Part shown: positions 11,366-22,468 of the stretch, in pieces | How the letters are laid out: the number at the start of each line of letters is the position of its first letter | How positions within the stretch are numbered: the stretch's first letter is position 1 | Assembly (NCBI GenBank): GCA_964059195.1 | Contig: CAXKWD010000003.1 | Location: 197,494,174-197,558,173, forward strand | Source: Ectobius pallidus | Taxonomy: Eukaryota > Arthropoda > Insecta > Blattodea > Ectobiidae | Length of the DNA stretch: 64,000 nucleotides | Direction of reading: 5' to 3' | Made by a program: the position numbers and the translations under genes | The notes under the pieces: model-generated | Database searches by the model: none | Told to the model about the DNA's origin: nothing | What the model saw: only the letters and a program-made list of their open reading frames with translations

Positions 11366-12532
11366 TAGAATTTTGTGTGTGTTTTTTTTAAATAATATCA
11401 ACATGTTCCATTACAATAGTAATACTATATTTTTTGGTGCACTCAGTTTTTTTATACAATGTGATATTAATTTGTATAATATTGTAACCTAATATGAACT
11501 TAATTTCTAATTATTGTCTACTTAGTCTATAGTATTTTACAAGTGAAAGTTATCATTGGCATATTCTACTAGGTTGTTTACTATTGGATCAATTTCCTAT
11601 TTTCCGTAGCCAAGTCAATATAACTATTTATTAATTTTTATGTCCATTGCTTTCATAAATGTATTGAAGTCTTTCAGGTATCTTATAACTAAATCACCAT
11701 ATCTAAATCCCCTTTAGTTGCTCTCGTCCTCTGTTGTACCTTGAGCATTCTTGTAAAGGTGATCAGTCGTCTTCTCTCCTTTTCTCATCGCAGTGAGAAG
11801 TTGAATCTTGTTATTTTGAATCTATGTAAGTATGCTTTTATTGGTCCGTGTCCGGTGAGCATAGTGGTAAGTCCGGCTGTAGGATGAATATTGGAGGATA
11901 GTCTTTGTACCACACTTGTGAAAACCTTAAACAAAATAATCATATCAAAACAAATAGTTAGGTAGCCTATAGCGATAATATATTTTAAGATTTTTATTTA
12001 AATTCTAAATTAGCAAAAACTTTTGGATCTTTGAGGTTCTTGGAATTCCTAGTCTCAAAGAATTGAATTTTGTACTGAACCAGGACAAACTAATTTTAGT
12101 GAAATTCACTGGATTGCTCATGGCGGAAGTGGCACAGCACATTTTTACCACTCGTGGATCTAATCAGGCTATTATGTGATATCCTAGACTTTAAAATAGT
12201 TTAGAATCTCATTAGAGTTAGATCCAAAGTTCACATGAAGATATTAGATCAGGGAGACTGTGATAATTATATATCAACAGTGCGAACGCCTGAATATTAA
12301 ATTCTCACGTAACTCGATTCAAAAGCGAGGCGTGGCGTCAAAAATGCAATATTATCTTGAGTTTGGAAGCTGATAATGAAACTTGGTGCGTCATACGTGG
12401 TTTCACCCAAGTGTGTTGAGTTACAAAGGAGTTAAAACACGGTGGTTTGCTTCTTACTCCGTTATACAACTTTTAACTCATGATGTCATGTTGTTCTGTT
12501 AAATAATAAAATCAGTTAAACTCGTGTAACAA
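11366..12532. other. No gene recognised
   Basis: AT-rich sequence without supported features. Confidence 0.35.
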
Positions 12533-12820
12533 AATGCCAGAAATGCGTTTGTTTATTCAGTGATAATTGCAATTTGATATGCAGAAAATAAGTTATTTTT
12601 AATCGATTTCCGAGTTAAACTCCAGATCCATTCATTAAGCAGGGCTTACAAAAAACAAATGTCCAGTTTGATAAGCATACTTGAAGGAATATGTGGGTAG
12701 TGCTATTTGTCAAAGCTACCTGTATTGCAATTTCTAAAGCCGTATATGAACACGCTAAAACAATATGTTACCATGAGAACTGATTTGCATTTGATAAATT
12801 CTATCTAATATATTAGCATA
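12533..12820 (-). mobile_element. AAGTGCCAG-family repeat, truncated copy
   Basis: Begins with the inverse of the family 3' end (AATGCCAGAAATGCG) and reads through the shared TTAAGCAGGGCTTAC and AACAATATGTTACCATGAGAAC segments. It stops abruptly where SINE family B sequence begins, so the rest is missing. Confidence 0.7.
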
Positions 12821-12915
12821 AAATAACTCCTTCGGAACAAAATTTCGGCACATCAGCGACGGTCACAGGCCTAAGTTGCAGTACACCCCCGTCGTTAAAT
12901 AACCATATATCAACC
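12821..12915 (+). repeat. 3' fragment of SINE family B
   Basis: Matches the 3' half of 2165-2384: TAAAATAACTCCTTCGGAAC followed by GTCGTTAAATAACC. It lacks the tRNA-like head. Confidence 0.6.
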
Positions 12916-13662
12916 CAACTAATATTAGGTGTTATAAATATTATTCCCTTTCCTTGTTATGTTAGTTTCCTAGGGGCTTAAGGGAAGGTTTAGTGGGATT
13001 AAATACTTTCTGAGTACGTAAAACGAAAAGCTAGGGCTCGTTTCCCACTTGTTTAAAATTTTATGTTAGAGATATCACTTAATTTTTGTAATTGAGCTAA
13101 TTCTAAACATACTTTTCGTGTCTGTATATGATCCAAATTTTAGTTTAAGTTGAAAATCATCAGTGAATTTTTCAACTTTCTTCCATCGCAGTTGTCGATG
13201 TGGTTAGTTGTCCAGCTAAGTTTTAGAGAGCGGTTTGAATAAGCTTCGATCGTTCCTGAGTATAGTTGCAAAATATCTCTACATATGAAACAAGGACTTG
13301 AGTTCAAACACATTTTTGCACTCCTTAGCTAGTAAGAGTTACTTACGAAAGCTGTTTACATAGATCGTAAGTTGACATTCCCACACAATCGTGTTGCTAA
13401 GGGCGTTGCGATGAGGTTAAATTACTTACGGTCCAAGCGCCACGTCATAATTCATTACGATACACTTCATAATACAAGCCTTAATGGACACGGCCCCCAG
13501 GAAAAATATTCGGTTCCCATAACAACAAACACATGCGAATCACTTTCTGAAATAAACATCTATTTTCAAGAATGTATTTACATAATATTTTCAGGTAATA
13601 TCACAATTAATATAATGAAATTGATATAAATAATCATCGTGCAAAAAATAGCATGCAACACA
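12916..13662. other. No gene recognised
   Basis: An 85-codon plus-strand ORF (13372-13629) has no family resemblance and ends in low-complexity sequence. Confidence 0.3.
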
Positions 13663-13764
13663 CGGGCCGTAAAGGCATTTACGGGTCTCGAAAACTTAAA
13701 AACCCTCGGCTGCGCCTCGGGTTTTCAATATGTTTCCTCGACCCGTAAACGTGCCTTACGGCAC
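13663..13764. repeat. Nested double hairpin
   Basis: The outer arms pair GGGCCGTAAAGGCATTTACG (from 13663) with its imperfect inverse ending about 13764. An inner hairpin pairs AAAACCC with GGGTTTT around CTCGGCTGCGCCTCG. GC-rich stems in AT-rich flanks; possibly the core of a miniature transposon. Confidence 0.6.
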
Positions 13765-14170
13765 TTGTATCGCAATATACTATTTTAACTCGCGATCATA
13801 TTATCTTTTTCATTACATGTCTAGTTTAAATGGGTTTTTCAGTGTTCAATGTGATTTAAAATTCTTATACTTCACCTTCCAGGTTTTAGAGCATCCTGTA
13901 TGCATGCATTTTCTTGACTAACACTGTGCGAGATTTCTCATGTTTCTAGGTCGCTTTTTATTACAACAACAAAGCTTAGAATTCCAGACTCCTCTAACTG
14001 CTCAACTTATCCTTGATGCAAGAATTCCGACGCCATATTTCTTATAGGCTTAAAAGGAAGTAAAACCAACCGAAGCTTTGTGCACTGTCTGTGGGTGATA
14101 TATGACTTCTTGTGTATTTTTACACAGCAGTATACTAGGAAATATATCGTGCCGTCGTTTATATCATAAC
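13765..14170. other. No gene recognised
   Basis: AT-rich spacer without supported features. Confidence 0.3.
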
Positions 14171-14733
14171 TAGGGGGCGGATCTCTATGACTTAAAAAAC
14201 AGGATATATTCATGCATTTATGACCTCAAAAACATTAAAATATGACCAATATAATTTAAACTATTACTTTACCACTTACGTATTGTGTATATTTTTTTTT
14301 AGTTTCATTATAATACATTTTAATATAATATAGTGTTAATTATTTAAAATATCTGTAAATTCTCAAAAAGTATCATTATAATGCAAAATTTACAAAATAT
14401 GATATGAAACTTCAAAATTTCTTTAATATGCACACAAATATGTACAAAATATGACATAAATATTCATATTCATACTAAATATACTGCAATAGTTGAACAT
14501 TTTCTAAATATGCAGTTACACAAGCTCTGCTTCTTCGGGTGGTGTATCAACTTTTGTATGTATTTTTTGTGTAATTTGGAACAATAAATTGTAATTGTAA
14601 TTGTTATATGCACAATAAAAGCCGTTCCATTTTCACCAGGATACTTGGAATCTGGTTTAAATTAGTCAGAAACTTGAAACTTGAAATAATGAAAAGGGGA
14701 AAATATGGCATGTCATAGAAATCCGCCCCGTTA
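14171..14733. mobile_element. hAT-like miniature element, relative of 20337-20975
   Basis: The left end is TAGGGGGCGGATCTCTATGA; the right end, inverted, is TAACGGGGCGGATTTCTATG. The interior is rich in AAATATGAC units and has an AATAAAAGCCGT segment near the right end, all paralleled in the 20.3-21.0 kb element. No intact target duplication seen. Confidence 0.65.
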
Positions 14734-14963
14734 TTTACACAATCATGTGAATATGGTTCATGATATCGAAATTAAAAAAAAAAATGGTTAAATCTAAATA
14801 GGTACATTAACCGTTAATACAGAAACACAGTCTATATTATATTCCATAAACCATGTCTTCATTTACCAATAAAGGATATTTTAAAATTATTTATAATAAA
14901 TATATTAAACAGGTTAATTCAACTCAATTGGGCTAGTTTTGAATCAACATCTTAATAATTATT
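14734..14963. other. AT-rich spacer
   Basis: Nothing supported. Confidence 0.3.
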
Positions 14964-14976
14964 GGTCAGATCGTAT

Positions 14977-15529
14977 TGAATTGAATTGAAAAGGTGCCCT
15001 TAAGGCGGGAGGCGGGGTGGGAACGCTCCTAAGCACCGAAGCCGCTGGCTTATTGTACCTACCTCCGGGATGGAATGAGTTGCGTGCCCATAGGCCGCCC
15101 AGGACTGCAGATCCCCCCGCAGGCCCCCACGGAGCTCCCCTACATCCAGCAAGCCTTATTACCATGCCACGTATGTGCCACCCCCTTCGGTCCCTCCAAC
15201 CGGAGCCCCGTCAGGTCCGCGACACACACCACCAACAACCTCCTGATCACAAGCAGCGGGGAGAACGGGAGAGGCCCCCAAAGGGCGCTGACTGCCAAAG
15301 CAGACCCGATACCAGAAGTGGAAACGGGATGATGATGAAAAGGGGGAAAGGTGAGATGAAGTGGAGAGTGTTGGTGGAATGAGAGGGGGAAACGGGAGAA
15401 CCCCGAGAAAAACCCCCCCAAGGCACGGCTTCGTCCACCACGAATGACACACCCGCCGGCCCCGAGATTTGAACTCAGGACCGCTAGCATGCCAGGCTCA
15501 CGCGCTACAGCATGAGCCACCGCGCCCGC
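14977..15529 (-). mobile_element. Long GC-rich tRNA-derived SINE, family E, perfect 13-bp target duplication
   Basis: GGTCAGATCGTAT occurs at 14964-14976 and 15530-15542. On the minus strand the head starts CGCGGGCGCGGTGGCTCATG and has a B-box-like GAGTTCAAATCTC. At about 553 bp it is long for a SINE and strikingly GC-rich against its surroundings. The tail, on the low-coordinate side, is TTCAAT-type repeats. Six overlapping ORFs exist on both strands, as GC-rich stop-poor DNA allows; none resembles a protein. Confidence 0.88.
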
Positions 15530-15542
15530 GGTCAGATCGTAT

Positions 15543-15962
15543 AGAGTATGTTGTTAAAAAAATTACTCCTATTATAGGTTTGTTACGTCGAGTGAGACAA
15601 GTTTTGCCGTAACACTGACTTAAAAACATATATTAGGCCTATGCTTTAATTTACTCCCATCTAACTAATATGTTACCGATACGGGGATATATTTACGTTA
15701 TAATATAAAAACTGTAGGCCTACACATTTTGCAAAATAGACCATCCACAATAGACTTTCATCCAATTAAACCATCGTTAGAATTATATCGACATTCGGGC
15801 ATGCTTCCAATCAGAGAACTTAATTAATCCCAATCATGTGTTGTTTCGCAGATGATTATTAAAGACATCACACATCGTAATATATCTTGTATATTTAGTG
15901 ATGATATTTACGACTATTTTACTATAAATTATACTTTTATACACTTACCATAAAATTCTTCA
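15543..15962. other. Spacer, probably 5' continuation of a LINE fragment
   Basis: TAGGCCTA at 15634 and 15715. The part from about 15870 may be degraded LINE sequence preceding the readable tail. Confidence 0.35.
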
Positions 15963-16097
15963 GTCAATTATGGTACTAAAGGAATTCATTATTCCCTTTT
16001 CAAATATTATAATGAATTACCACAATATATTAAGGATATTAGAAATAGTTTACCTTCAAAGACTAAATTTTATTTCCGTTCACAACTACTCTCATGA
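15963..16097 (+). pseudogene. LINE ORF2 C-terminal tail
   Basis: An open frame of 44 codons reads YGTKGIHYSLFKYYNELPQY, then IKDIRNSLPSKTKFYFRSQL and a TGA stop at 16095. This is the pattern at the extreme C-terminus of many CR1/L2/Jockey-type reverse transcriptases (W/Y-N-x-LP...I...S...K-x-K). It is a 5'-truncated copy; upstream sequence is not readable. Confidence 0.6.
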
Positions 16098-16161
16098 TTT
16101 CAATTTATGGCGTCTATGACAATCTTGGTAATGTGCTATTTTTCATTAGATTATATTTATT

Positions 16162-17033
16162 AAGTGCCAGTATGGTACTTTATGAGATTGTGTGGTGGAC
16201 GAAAAAATGTCTGTCCGTCTGTCTGTCCGTCTGTCCGTCTGTCCGTCTGTCCGTGTGTCTGTACGCACCATAACTCAAATACGCTTTTTCGGATTTTAAT
16301 GAAACTTGGAAAACACATTTATAATGTCCATGGGAAGAACCCTATTGATATTGAACCAAATCGGTTCACCGGTACCGGAGTAATGTCCAATTTAGTGCCT
16401 ATTTTAATAGATTATGGCGCCTTTCTAATAGAAAGGCGCCATCACTCAAATACGCTGTATCAGATTTCCATGAAACTTGGTATACCCATTTATGACGTCC
16501 ATAAGAAGTGCCTTATTGAATTTGAACCTAATCTGTTGACCGGTACCGGAGTAAAACCCACTTTAGTGTATATTTTAAAGACGCGGTAACTCAAATACGC
16601 TTTACCGGATTTTTATGAAACTTGGTATACACATTTATAATGTCCATGGGAAGACGTCTATTCATAATGGATAAAATCGGTTGATCTGTTTCGGAGTAAT
16701 GCTCAATATAGTGTCTATTTTATGGTAATATACGTATTCGAAAGAATTTATAAAAAAAATGAAAATCAGTTATCTTGACAACATAGCCTATTGTTTTACT
16801 GTGATCTTATAAGGCCTTGGAAATTAAAATACAGGTAGCTATGACAAAAAACATATTGATTTACATGCGCTTATCCAACTAGACCGTTAAAATGACCCAG
16901 GTGGCCGAGATGGCCGTAAGCCCTGCTTAATGAATAAATCTGGAGCTTAACTTGGAAATCAATTTAAAAAGAAAACACATTCTGCATATCATAATTTCAG
17001 TCATAACTGATTAAAAAAAACATACTGGCACTT
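16162..17033 (+). mobile_element. AAGTGCCAG-family repeat, long form
   Basis: It starts AAGTGCCAGTATG and ends with the exact inverse CATACTGGCACTT. After a (GTCTGTCC)n-like stretch come three tandem units of roughly 140-170 bp, each containing AACTCAAATACGC, then ATGAAACTTGG and (in the first two) GGTACCGGAGTAA. Short-form copies have one unit. The plus strand stays open for 141 codons with the repeated pattern NTLxxIxMKLGxxIY; I doubt it is translated, since short copies do not conserve a frame. Closely matches 30132-31000. Confidence 0.8.
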
Positions 17034-17255
17034 TGTTACATCAGTTTACCTGATTTTATTAATTGTACGTTCGCCTATCTGTTAGTGAATATATCGTTGT
17101 TCTCTGTGTATTATAATGTACTGCCCCTTGTTATGTTATTGCGTATTTATTGATAAATAAATAAATGCATTATCTTTATACAGTTCTATAGTTATCGCTG
17201 TACGCTTTCCTTGTTAGTTCCATCTTTTAACACAAACGTTAGTCTTTCACTTGTT

Positions 17256-17746
17256 AACTGCCAGGATGGTACTTTATAAGATTGCGTGGGGGACGGGAAA
17301 ATGCCTGTCCGTTGTTCTGTCTGTACGCGCGATAACTCAAATACGTTTTATCGGATTTTCATGAAACTTAATATACGCTTTCATACCGTCCATGGGAAGA
17401 GATTTATTGATATTAGACCAAATCGGTTGACCGGTACCGGAGTAATGCCCAATTTAGTGCCTATTTTATGGTTAGAATTTATCAAATGCAAGTCAATTAT
17501 CATGACAACATATTGTTTTAGAGTGTTCATATACGGCTTTGGAAGTTGCAATACAGTTAGCTTTGACAAACAACACTATCCACATATTCCTTCACATATG
17601 TTTATCAAACTTTAGACCTCTGCTCTTTCGTAAGGTCTGCTTAATGGATCGATCTGGAGCTTAACTCGGAAATCGATAAAAAATAAGTTATTTTCTATAT
17701 GTCATAATTGCAATGATCACTGATTAAAGAAAGCATTCTGGCACTT
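17256..17746 (+). mobile_element. AAGTGCCAG-family repeat, short form
   Basis: Starts AACTGCCAGGATGGTAC, ends CATTCTGGCACTT, with a single internal unit. The sequence from 17034 to 17255 between it and the preceding copy is AT-rich spacer. Confidence 0.78.
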
Positions 17747-17987
17747 CGTTACACCAAATTATTGGTTTCATTATTTTTTTATTTATTTCTCGTTGTGTTC
17801 CAATGGACAGTTTTGGCTGAAAGGGTTTCGGGGTCTCACAAATAAGTACTCATATTTATTTTGATTACTACAATTTTGTTGTTCTTCTTGAATTTAATCA
17901 TTCGTAAAACTATTTATGTTAAAATTAAATAGCCTACAGTAGATTATGTAAGGAGCCTAAAATGGAACTTTATTACAACACGAGATA

Positions 17988-18380
17988 TCTATATATATAA
18001 AAATGAATGTATGTGTGTGTGTGTGTGTGTCCTTTATGCATTACTACACCATTCATCCGATCGCCATGAAACTTTGGGAAGTTGTTGAGTGCATTCCCGG
18101 GAAGGTTTCTGGCATATTACATTTTTTATTTTTCCTTTCGTTCGTGAGTTATGAGTGAAAAACGGGCAAAAAACGTGTATTTTTTTGCGTTTTCGAAGCA
18201 TCGTTTTCAGTAATACCATTCAATGTCAAATCAATTACAGTAGGCTTTGCCTATTTTTGTCATACCTTGGACATGAAACCATCGCGATCGCTTGAATGTT
18301 GTAGCTCACGCTGGTCGATTCATTTGTTTATAATGTCAAGGCACGCAGACATATGAAATTTTCAACCTACACCGAAGAGG

Positions 18381-18446
<66 letters not shown>

Positions 18447-19024
18447 AGAGGGATAATCAATATTAGCCTAAATATGGTCAAACGTTGTTCGATTTGGACG
18501 AAACTCACTATACAGGGGTTTTCTGGGCCAAGGACCTCGAATCTGAGGTCGCTTTTACGAGTCGACGCTATCTAATCGTGGTATGTAATTCACGTGATTT
18601 AAAAACTAAAACTAAACTCCGTGGCGCTACATCCCCGGAAGGACTTGGCCTACCACCCGACCGCTGCATCATCTCCCATAGGCAGATGACAGGATTGGGG
18701 GGCATGTGGTCAGCATGCCGACACCCACGGCCGTTAATGGTGGTTTTCTGGACCGGAGCCGCTACTTCTCTATCAAGTAGCTCCTCAGTTTGGAATCACG
18801 AGGCTCAGTGCACCCCTACCAGACCTCCCTACCTCAGAAAAATCCGAGGAGGTACCGGGAATCGAACCCGGGCCGACGGATCGCTTTTACCAGTCGATGC
18901 TATCTGATCGTGGTATGTAGTCGATGCGATTTAGGTGTTAATAAATATAATGATTTAACTATTATGCTCTTAATTTTTAATTTTCGAAATAATTATCGCG
19001 TGCGAAGCCGCGGGCACACGCTAG
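17988..19024 (+). mobile_element. Non-autonomous Helitron, split by a SINE
   Basis: The 5' end TCTATATATATAAAAATG follows a host A (17987). The 3' end is a hairpin-forming GCGTGCGAAGCCGCGGGCAC and then CTAG before a host T (19025), matching the A|TC...CTRR|T Helitron rule. It contains a (GT)n tract, a (TTA)n tract at 18381-18445 and a SINE at 18602-18880. Related copies: 50291-51056 (minus), 56410-57026, 57027-57652, 58525-59005 (minus relic). No Rep-helicase is encoded, so it relies on a helper. Confidence 0.85.
18602..18880 (-). mobile_element. SINE family D, 5'-truncated, inside Helitron
   Basis: The inverse of the 6085-6405 SINE. It retains the B box (GGAATCGAACC on the plus strand) but lacks about 35 nt of the 5' head. 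It is flanked by two related segments of about 53 bp (18549-18601 and 18881-18933), far longer than a usual SINE target duplication. Confidence 0.8.
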
Positions 19025-19189
19025 TAGTTTATAAAACGAGCCCATTTTTCATAATTTTCATACCAGTGTCTTAATTGCTAATATAGGCAAGTTGTATACG
19101 ACTGTTCTTGTTCTATTGTAACAAAACGTCTAAATTTTTAGTTTTTATATTCTCAAACAAACGAGTTGGATGACCTCGGCGATCAGTTG

Positions 19190-19340
19190 TTAGGAAGTCT
19201 TCGTCTTTTTTCGGTAGATGGCAGGTGACGGCATGCAGGGAGCTCAAAGCTTCTCTGGCGTTTGTACTCCAAGGGTCGCAATTTAAAACATAAGAAATTA
19301 ACTCAATTTAATGTAATATTAAAATTAACACTAACGGAAA
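19190..19340 (+). repeat. Fragment related to the flank of the hAT relic
   Basis: Resembles 2826-2980: TAGATGGCAGGTGACGGCAT against TAGATGGCAGCTGATGACGT, followed by similarly placed AATATTAAAATTAACAC. Probably the non-coding part of the same transposon family. Confidence 0.45.
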
Positions 19341-19394
19341 TTATTTCAATATTATTGCACAGAGGATAATTATGTAGAGGATTACAAAACCAAT

Positions 19395-19605
19395 TGCAAA
19401 CATTCGCTTGGAGCGTATGTGCTTATTCAAACACAAGAAGAAGGAAAAGAATAAAGTTAAAGAAATGAAATGCAAACTAATGACAAACTTACAAAGCCTA
19501 CCCCTCACCCTTCTCCCCCGCTCCGCCATTTCCCGCTTTCTCAAACCTGAGCTCTCTCGCCTTCATTAAACACTTTCCAATCCTTTCCTCAACCACCAGT
19601 TGGGA
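19395..19605 (-). repeat. 3' fragment of the LINE found at 23.3-26.7 kb
   Basis: Matches 23290-24160 without the nested insertion: GTATGTGCTTATT, AACTAATGACAAAC and CCCGCTCC...CATTTCCCG occur in the same order. Effectively an empty-site paralogue for the Harbinger-like insertion at 23316-23990. Confidence 0.65.
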
Positions 19606-19750
19606 GCCATTGGACTAGATTCCCATACCACAATACAAGCATACAAATGTGATGCCTTCATAATAGGATAACTAGCTTTAATATTCAATTCAGTAATTTC
19701 CCATGCAAATATTTTATGTTCGTCGTAACAGGTGGACTTGGTCAGTTATT

Positions 19751-20249
19751 AAGTGCCAGAATGCTATTGTCTGAGATTGTGTAGGGGACGGGAAAATTTC
19801 TGTCCGTCTGTTGTCTGTCCATGTGCCTGTACGAGCTATAACTCAAATACGCTTTGTCGGATTTTCATGAACTTTGGTATACGTATTTATAACGTCCTTG
19901 GAAAGAAGGCTATTGTTATTGGACCAAATCGGTTTACTGGTACCGGAGTAATGCCCAATTTAGTGCCTATTTTATGGTAATATATTAAAAAGAATTTATC
20001 AAATGCAAATCAGATCTCATGACAACATATTGTTTTACAGTGTCCATAAAATATGACTTTGGAAGTTGCTTTGACAAATAGCACTACCCACATATTCCTG
20101 CACATATGCTTATCAAACTAGACCTTTGTTCTTCCCTGCTTAATGAATCGATCTGGAGCTTAACTCGGAAATCGATTTAAAAAATAACTTATTTTCTGCA
20201 TAACATAATTGCAATTATCACTGATTACACAAAAGCATTCTGGAACCTT
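19751..20249 (+). mobile_element. AAGTGCCAG-family repeat, short form
   Basis: Starts AAGTGCCAGAATG and ends in a decayed CATTCTGGAACCTT, with one internal GGTACCGGAGTAATG unit. Confidence 0.75.
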
Positions 20250-20336
20250 GTTACTTCAGTTTTCCTGATTCTATTGCCTATGGTTTTGGGGATTATACAT
20301 TTTTTGCCTACAGTGTGGCTTAATATAAGTCATAAG

Positions 20337-20975
20337 TAGGGTTCGTATGTTTTTGACCTAAAGAAGTGGAAAATATGACATAAAAATGACTAAATATGAC
20401 CTAAATATCATAAATATAACCTCATAAAAGAAAGTATTCTGTAAAAATAAATGTTCCAACTTAAAACGTTTGACGACACTAAATTATTATATGACATTAA
20501 TTCAATCAGATAATAACTTTTAATAATTTTACAGGTGATTTACAGTTTTACTTGTAAAGAACTTCTAATGTGTTAATGTTTCCAGATACGATGCAAATGT
20601 GAACTGAAAAATTTAAAAAAAACATGTCTACTGGAAGTTGTTAACAAGGAGGAAGAAGTAATTGTGCTATTACTTGTTATTGTCCGTTCCCATTTCAGTT
20701 ATAGTTTTTTTTCGGAAAAAATTTAAGTCTACAATTTAGTGCACATACTGCAGTGGGCATACTGTGTTCTTTTACTGAATTTACAACTTAAATATGACGA
20801 TAAATTATAAATGGGACCAAAATATGACCATGAAAATGACCAAAATATGACTTTATATGCAAAATAAAAACCGTCCGATTAGGATAACAAATACGAAATT
20901 CATGTTTAATTTGTGTTTGTGGTGAGAATGGAGGTCAGGATAAAAATGTGACATGTCATAAACATCCGAACCCTA
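20337..20975. mobile_element. hAT-type miniature element with 8-bp target duplication
   Basis: The ends are TAGGGTTCGTATGTTTTTGA and, inverted, TAGGGTTCGGATGTTTATGA. GTCATAAG flanks both sides (20329-20336 and 20976-20983), the 8-bp duplication diagnostic of hAT. The interior is dominated by AAATATGAC repeats. No coding capacity. Confidence 0.88.
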
Positions 20976-20983
20976 GTCATAAG

Positions 20984-21699
20984 ATATCCTAAAACACGCT
21001 GGGGATTATACACTGTTGTGTTTGAACATGCCTACTTCACGGATATTATCACAGAGCTGGGACTAATTGCACCAGATACATTATGCACTTCAGAGCAGTC
21101 ATATCAATAAAACATAATTCATTTAACATGTCAGCTGACATGGTCCGTTGCATCTGAACAATTAAAATTAATCAACATAAATAATATTCGCTTTGTCTGA
21201 ATGGTTCCATAGATTATAATAGAAACACAATCTCCCTTCTTCTGCATGAATTGGGGAGTTTTCATACAGCTGACCCACTTTAGAGCTTATATGGATTATT
21301 ACACATGGGTGGGGATCGAACTCGGGGCTGGTGGTGTTGTAATATTCAGAGGGTGATTACATCCCTGCATCAGGTGGCCTGTGCATTAAAACACTACAGT
21401 AAATCAGGCCTAGTTCTATGGCAAGTCACCAGTTCACATGTGATATTGAATGTCAACTATTAGGCCTGTAACTTGATTGCTCACTAGCTCAGAGGTTGGT
21501 CATCAACTGAAGATACAGCCCTTCTGTTTTAATCGTTATAATTAATTTTTGTATACAGAATGCACACCGCTTATTGTGATCTCTTCGGGACGCAGCTAAT
21601 TTGATAGTATTAACCGATTGATAACAGTAGCGGAAAGAATTAGACGAAAGTTATTTTTTCTTATATAAGATAATACACTACAAAACCAAATAAAAAAAA
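20984..21699. other. Spacer with possible SINE fragment
   Basis: The minus strand at about 21302-21335 carries GAGTTCGATCCCC, a good B box, but no A box or tail was found. Otherwise nothing recognised. Confidence 0.35.
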
Positions 21700-22468
21700 C
21701 AGGGACCGGCAGAATAACCTGACGATTTTGAAATGCATATAAAAATAATAAAGATCAATGTAATGCAAAGTTTAATTATCACATTTGTTAGAGCAATAAT
21801 TGCCATTTACAGTTCTTCCATTAGTTTTTGTTTGAATTGAAAATTGTGCCCGATAAATGACGACCACCATTGTGTAGACATTCATGTAGCGTTGCCTTGA
21901 AGTTTTCCGTCGCTCTCATAAACTTGTCGTTCAGTATTGCCGGTATTTCGTTCTGAATTGGTTAGACGTGGAATTAATGCTCCAAACATTTGGTTCCAAC
22001 AAGATGGTGCTACTGCGCGCACAGCAAAACACTCAATGGGCATGGTCCGGAGTCCGGGAAATGTTTCCTGGACGTGTTCTGTCAAGAAATGGTAATCTCT
22101 CCTGGCCTGCTCACTCCCCGGATCTGACGATGTGTGATTATTTCCTCTGGGGCTATCTCAAGTAAAAAGTGTAAGACCTCATAAACTGGATGACTTTAAA
22201 TTAGCTATTCACAACGAATAGCGGCAAACCGAACGACATGCTCATGAAATGGACGCAAAACTTCAAGGCAACGCTACATGCATGTCCACAAAATGGTGGT
22301 CGTCATTTATCGGACACAATTTTCAATTCAAACAAAAACTAATGGAAGAACTGTAAATGACAATTATTGCTCTAACAAATGTGATCATTAAAATTTGCAT
22401 TACAGTGATTTCTATTATTTTTAGACTATATGCATTTCAAAATCGTCAGATTATTTTGCCCGTCCCTG
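21700..22468. mobile_element. Mariner-type element with about 220-bp inverted arms
   Basis: The left arm (from CAGGGACCGG at 21700 to about 21915) and the right arm (about 22250 to 22468, inverse starting CAGGGACGGG) are near-identical inverted copies, with a TA at the right flank. The centre keeps a transposase fragment. An internally deleted Tc1/mariner-superfamily element. Confidence 0.82.
21982..22165 (+). pseudogene. Tc1/mariner transposase fragment, DD41D spacing
   Basis: WFQQDGATARTA (second catalytic Asp, codon at 22003) and, in another frame, WPAHSPDLTMCDYFLWGYLK (third catalytic Asp, codon at 22136). A 7-nt tandem duplication (GTCCGGA then GTCCGGG, about 22046-22059) explains the frame change. 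Removing it in the count leaves 41 residues between the two Asp, the spacing of the DD41D mariner lineage. A stop follows the second motif. The N-terminal DNA-binding domain and first catalytic Asp are deleted. Confidence 0.85.

Noticed and set aside
14959..15520. Six overlapping ORFs of 67-126 codons on both strands
   Set aside because: All lie within one GC-rich SINE with a perfect 13-bp target duplication; stop-poor composition explains them.
16164..16589. 141-codon repetitive protein (also 30589-31008, 139 codons)
   Set aside because: Not called as a gene: shorter family copies do not keep the frame, and the repeated peptide follows from tandem DNA units. Mentioned as a finding only.
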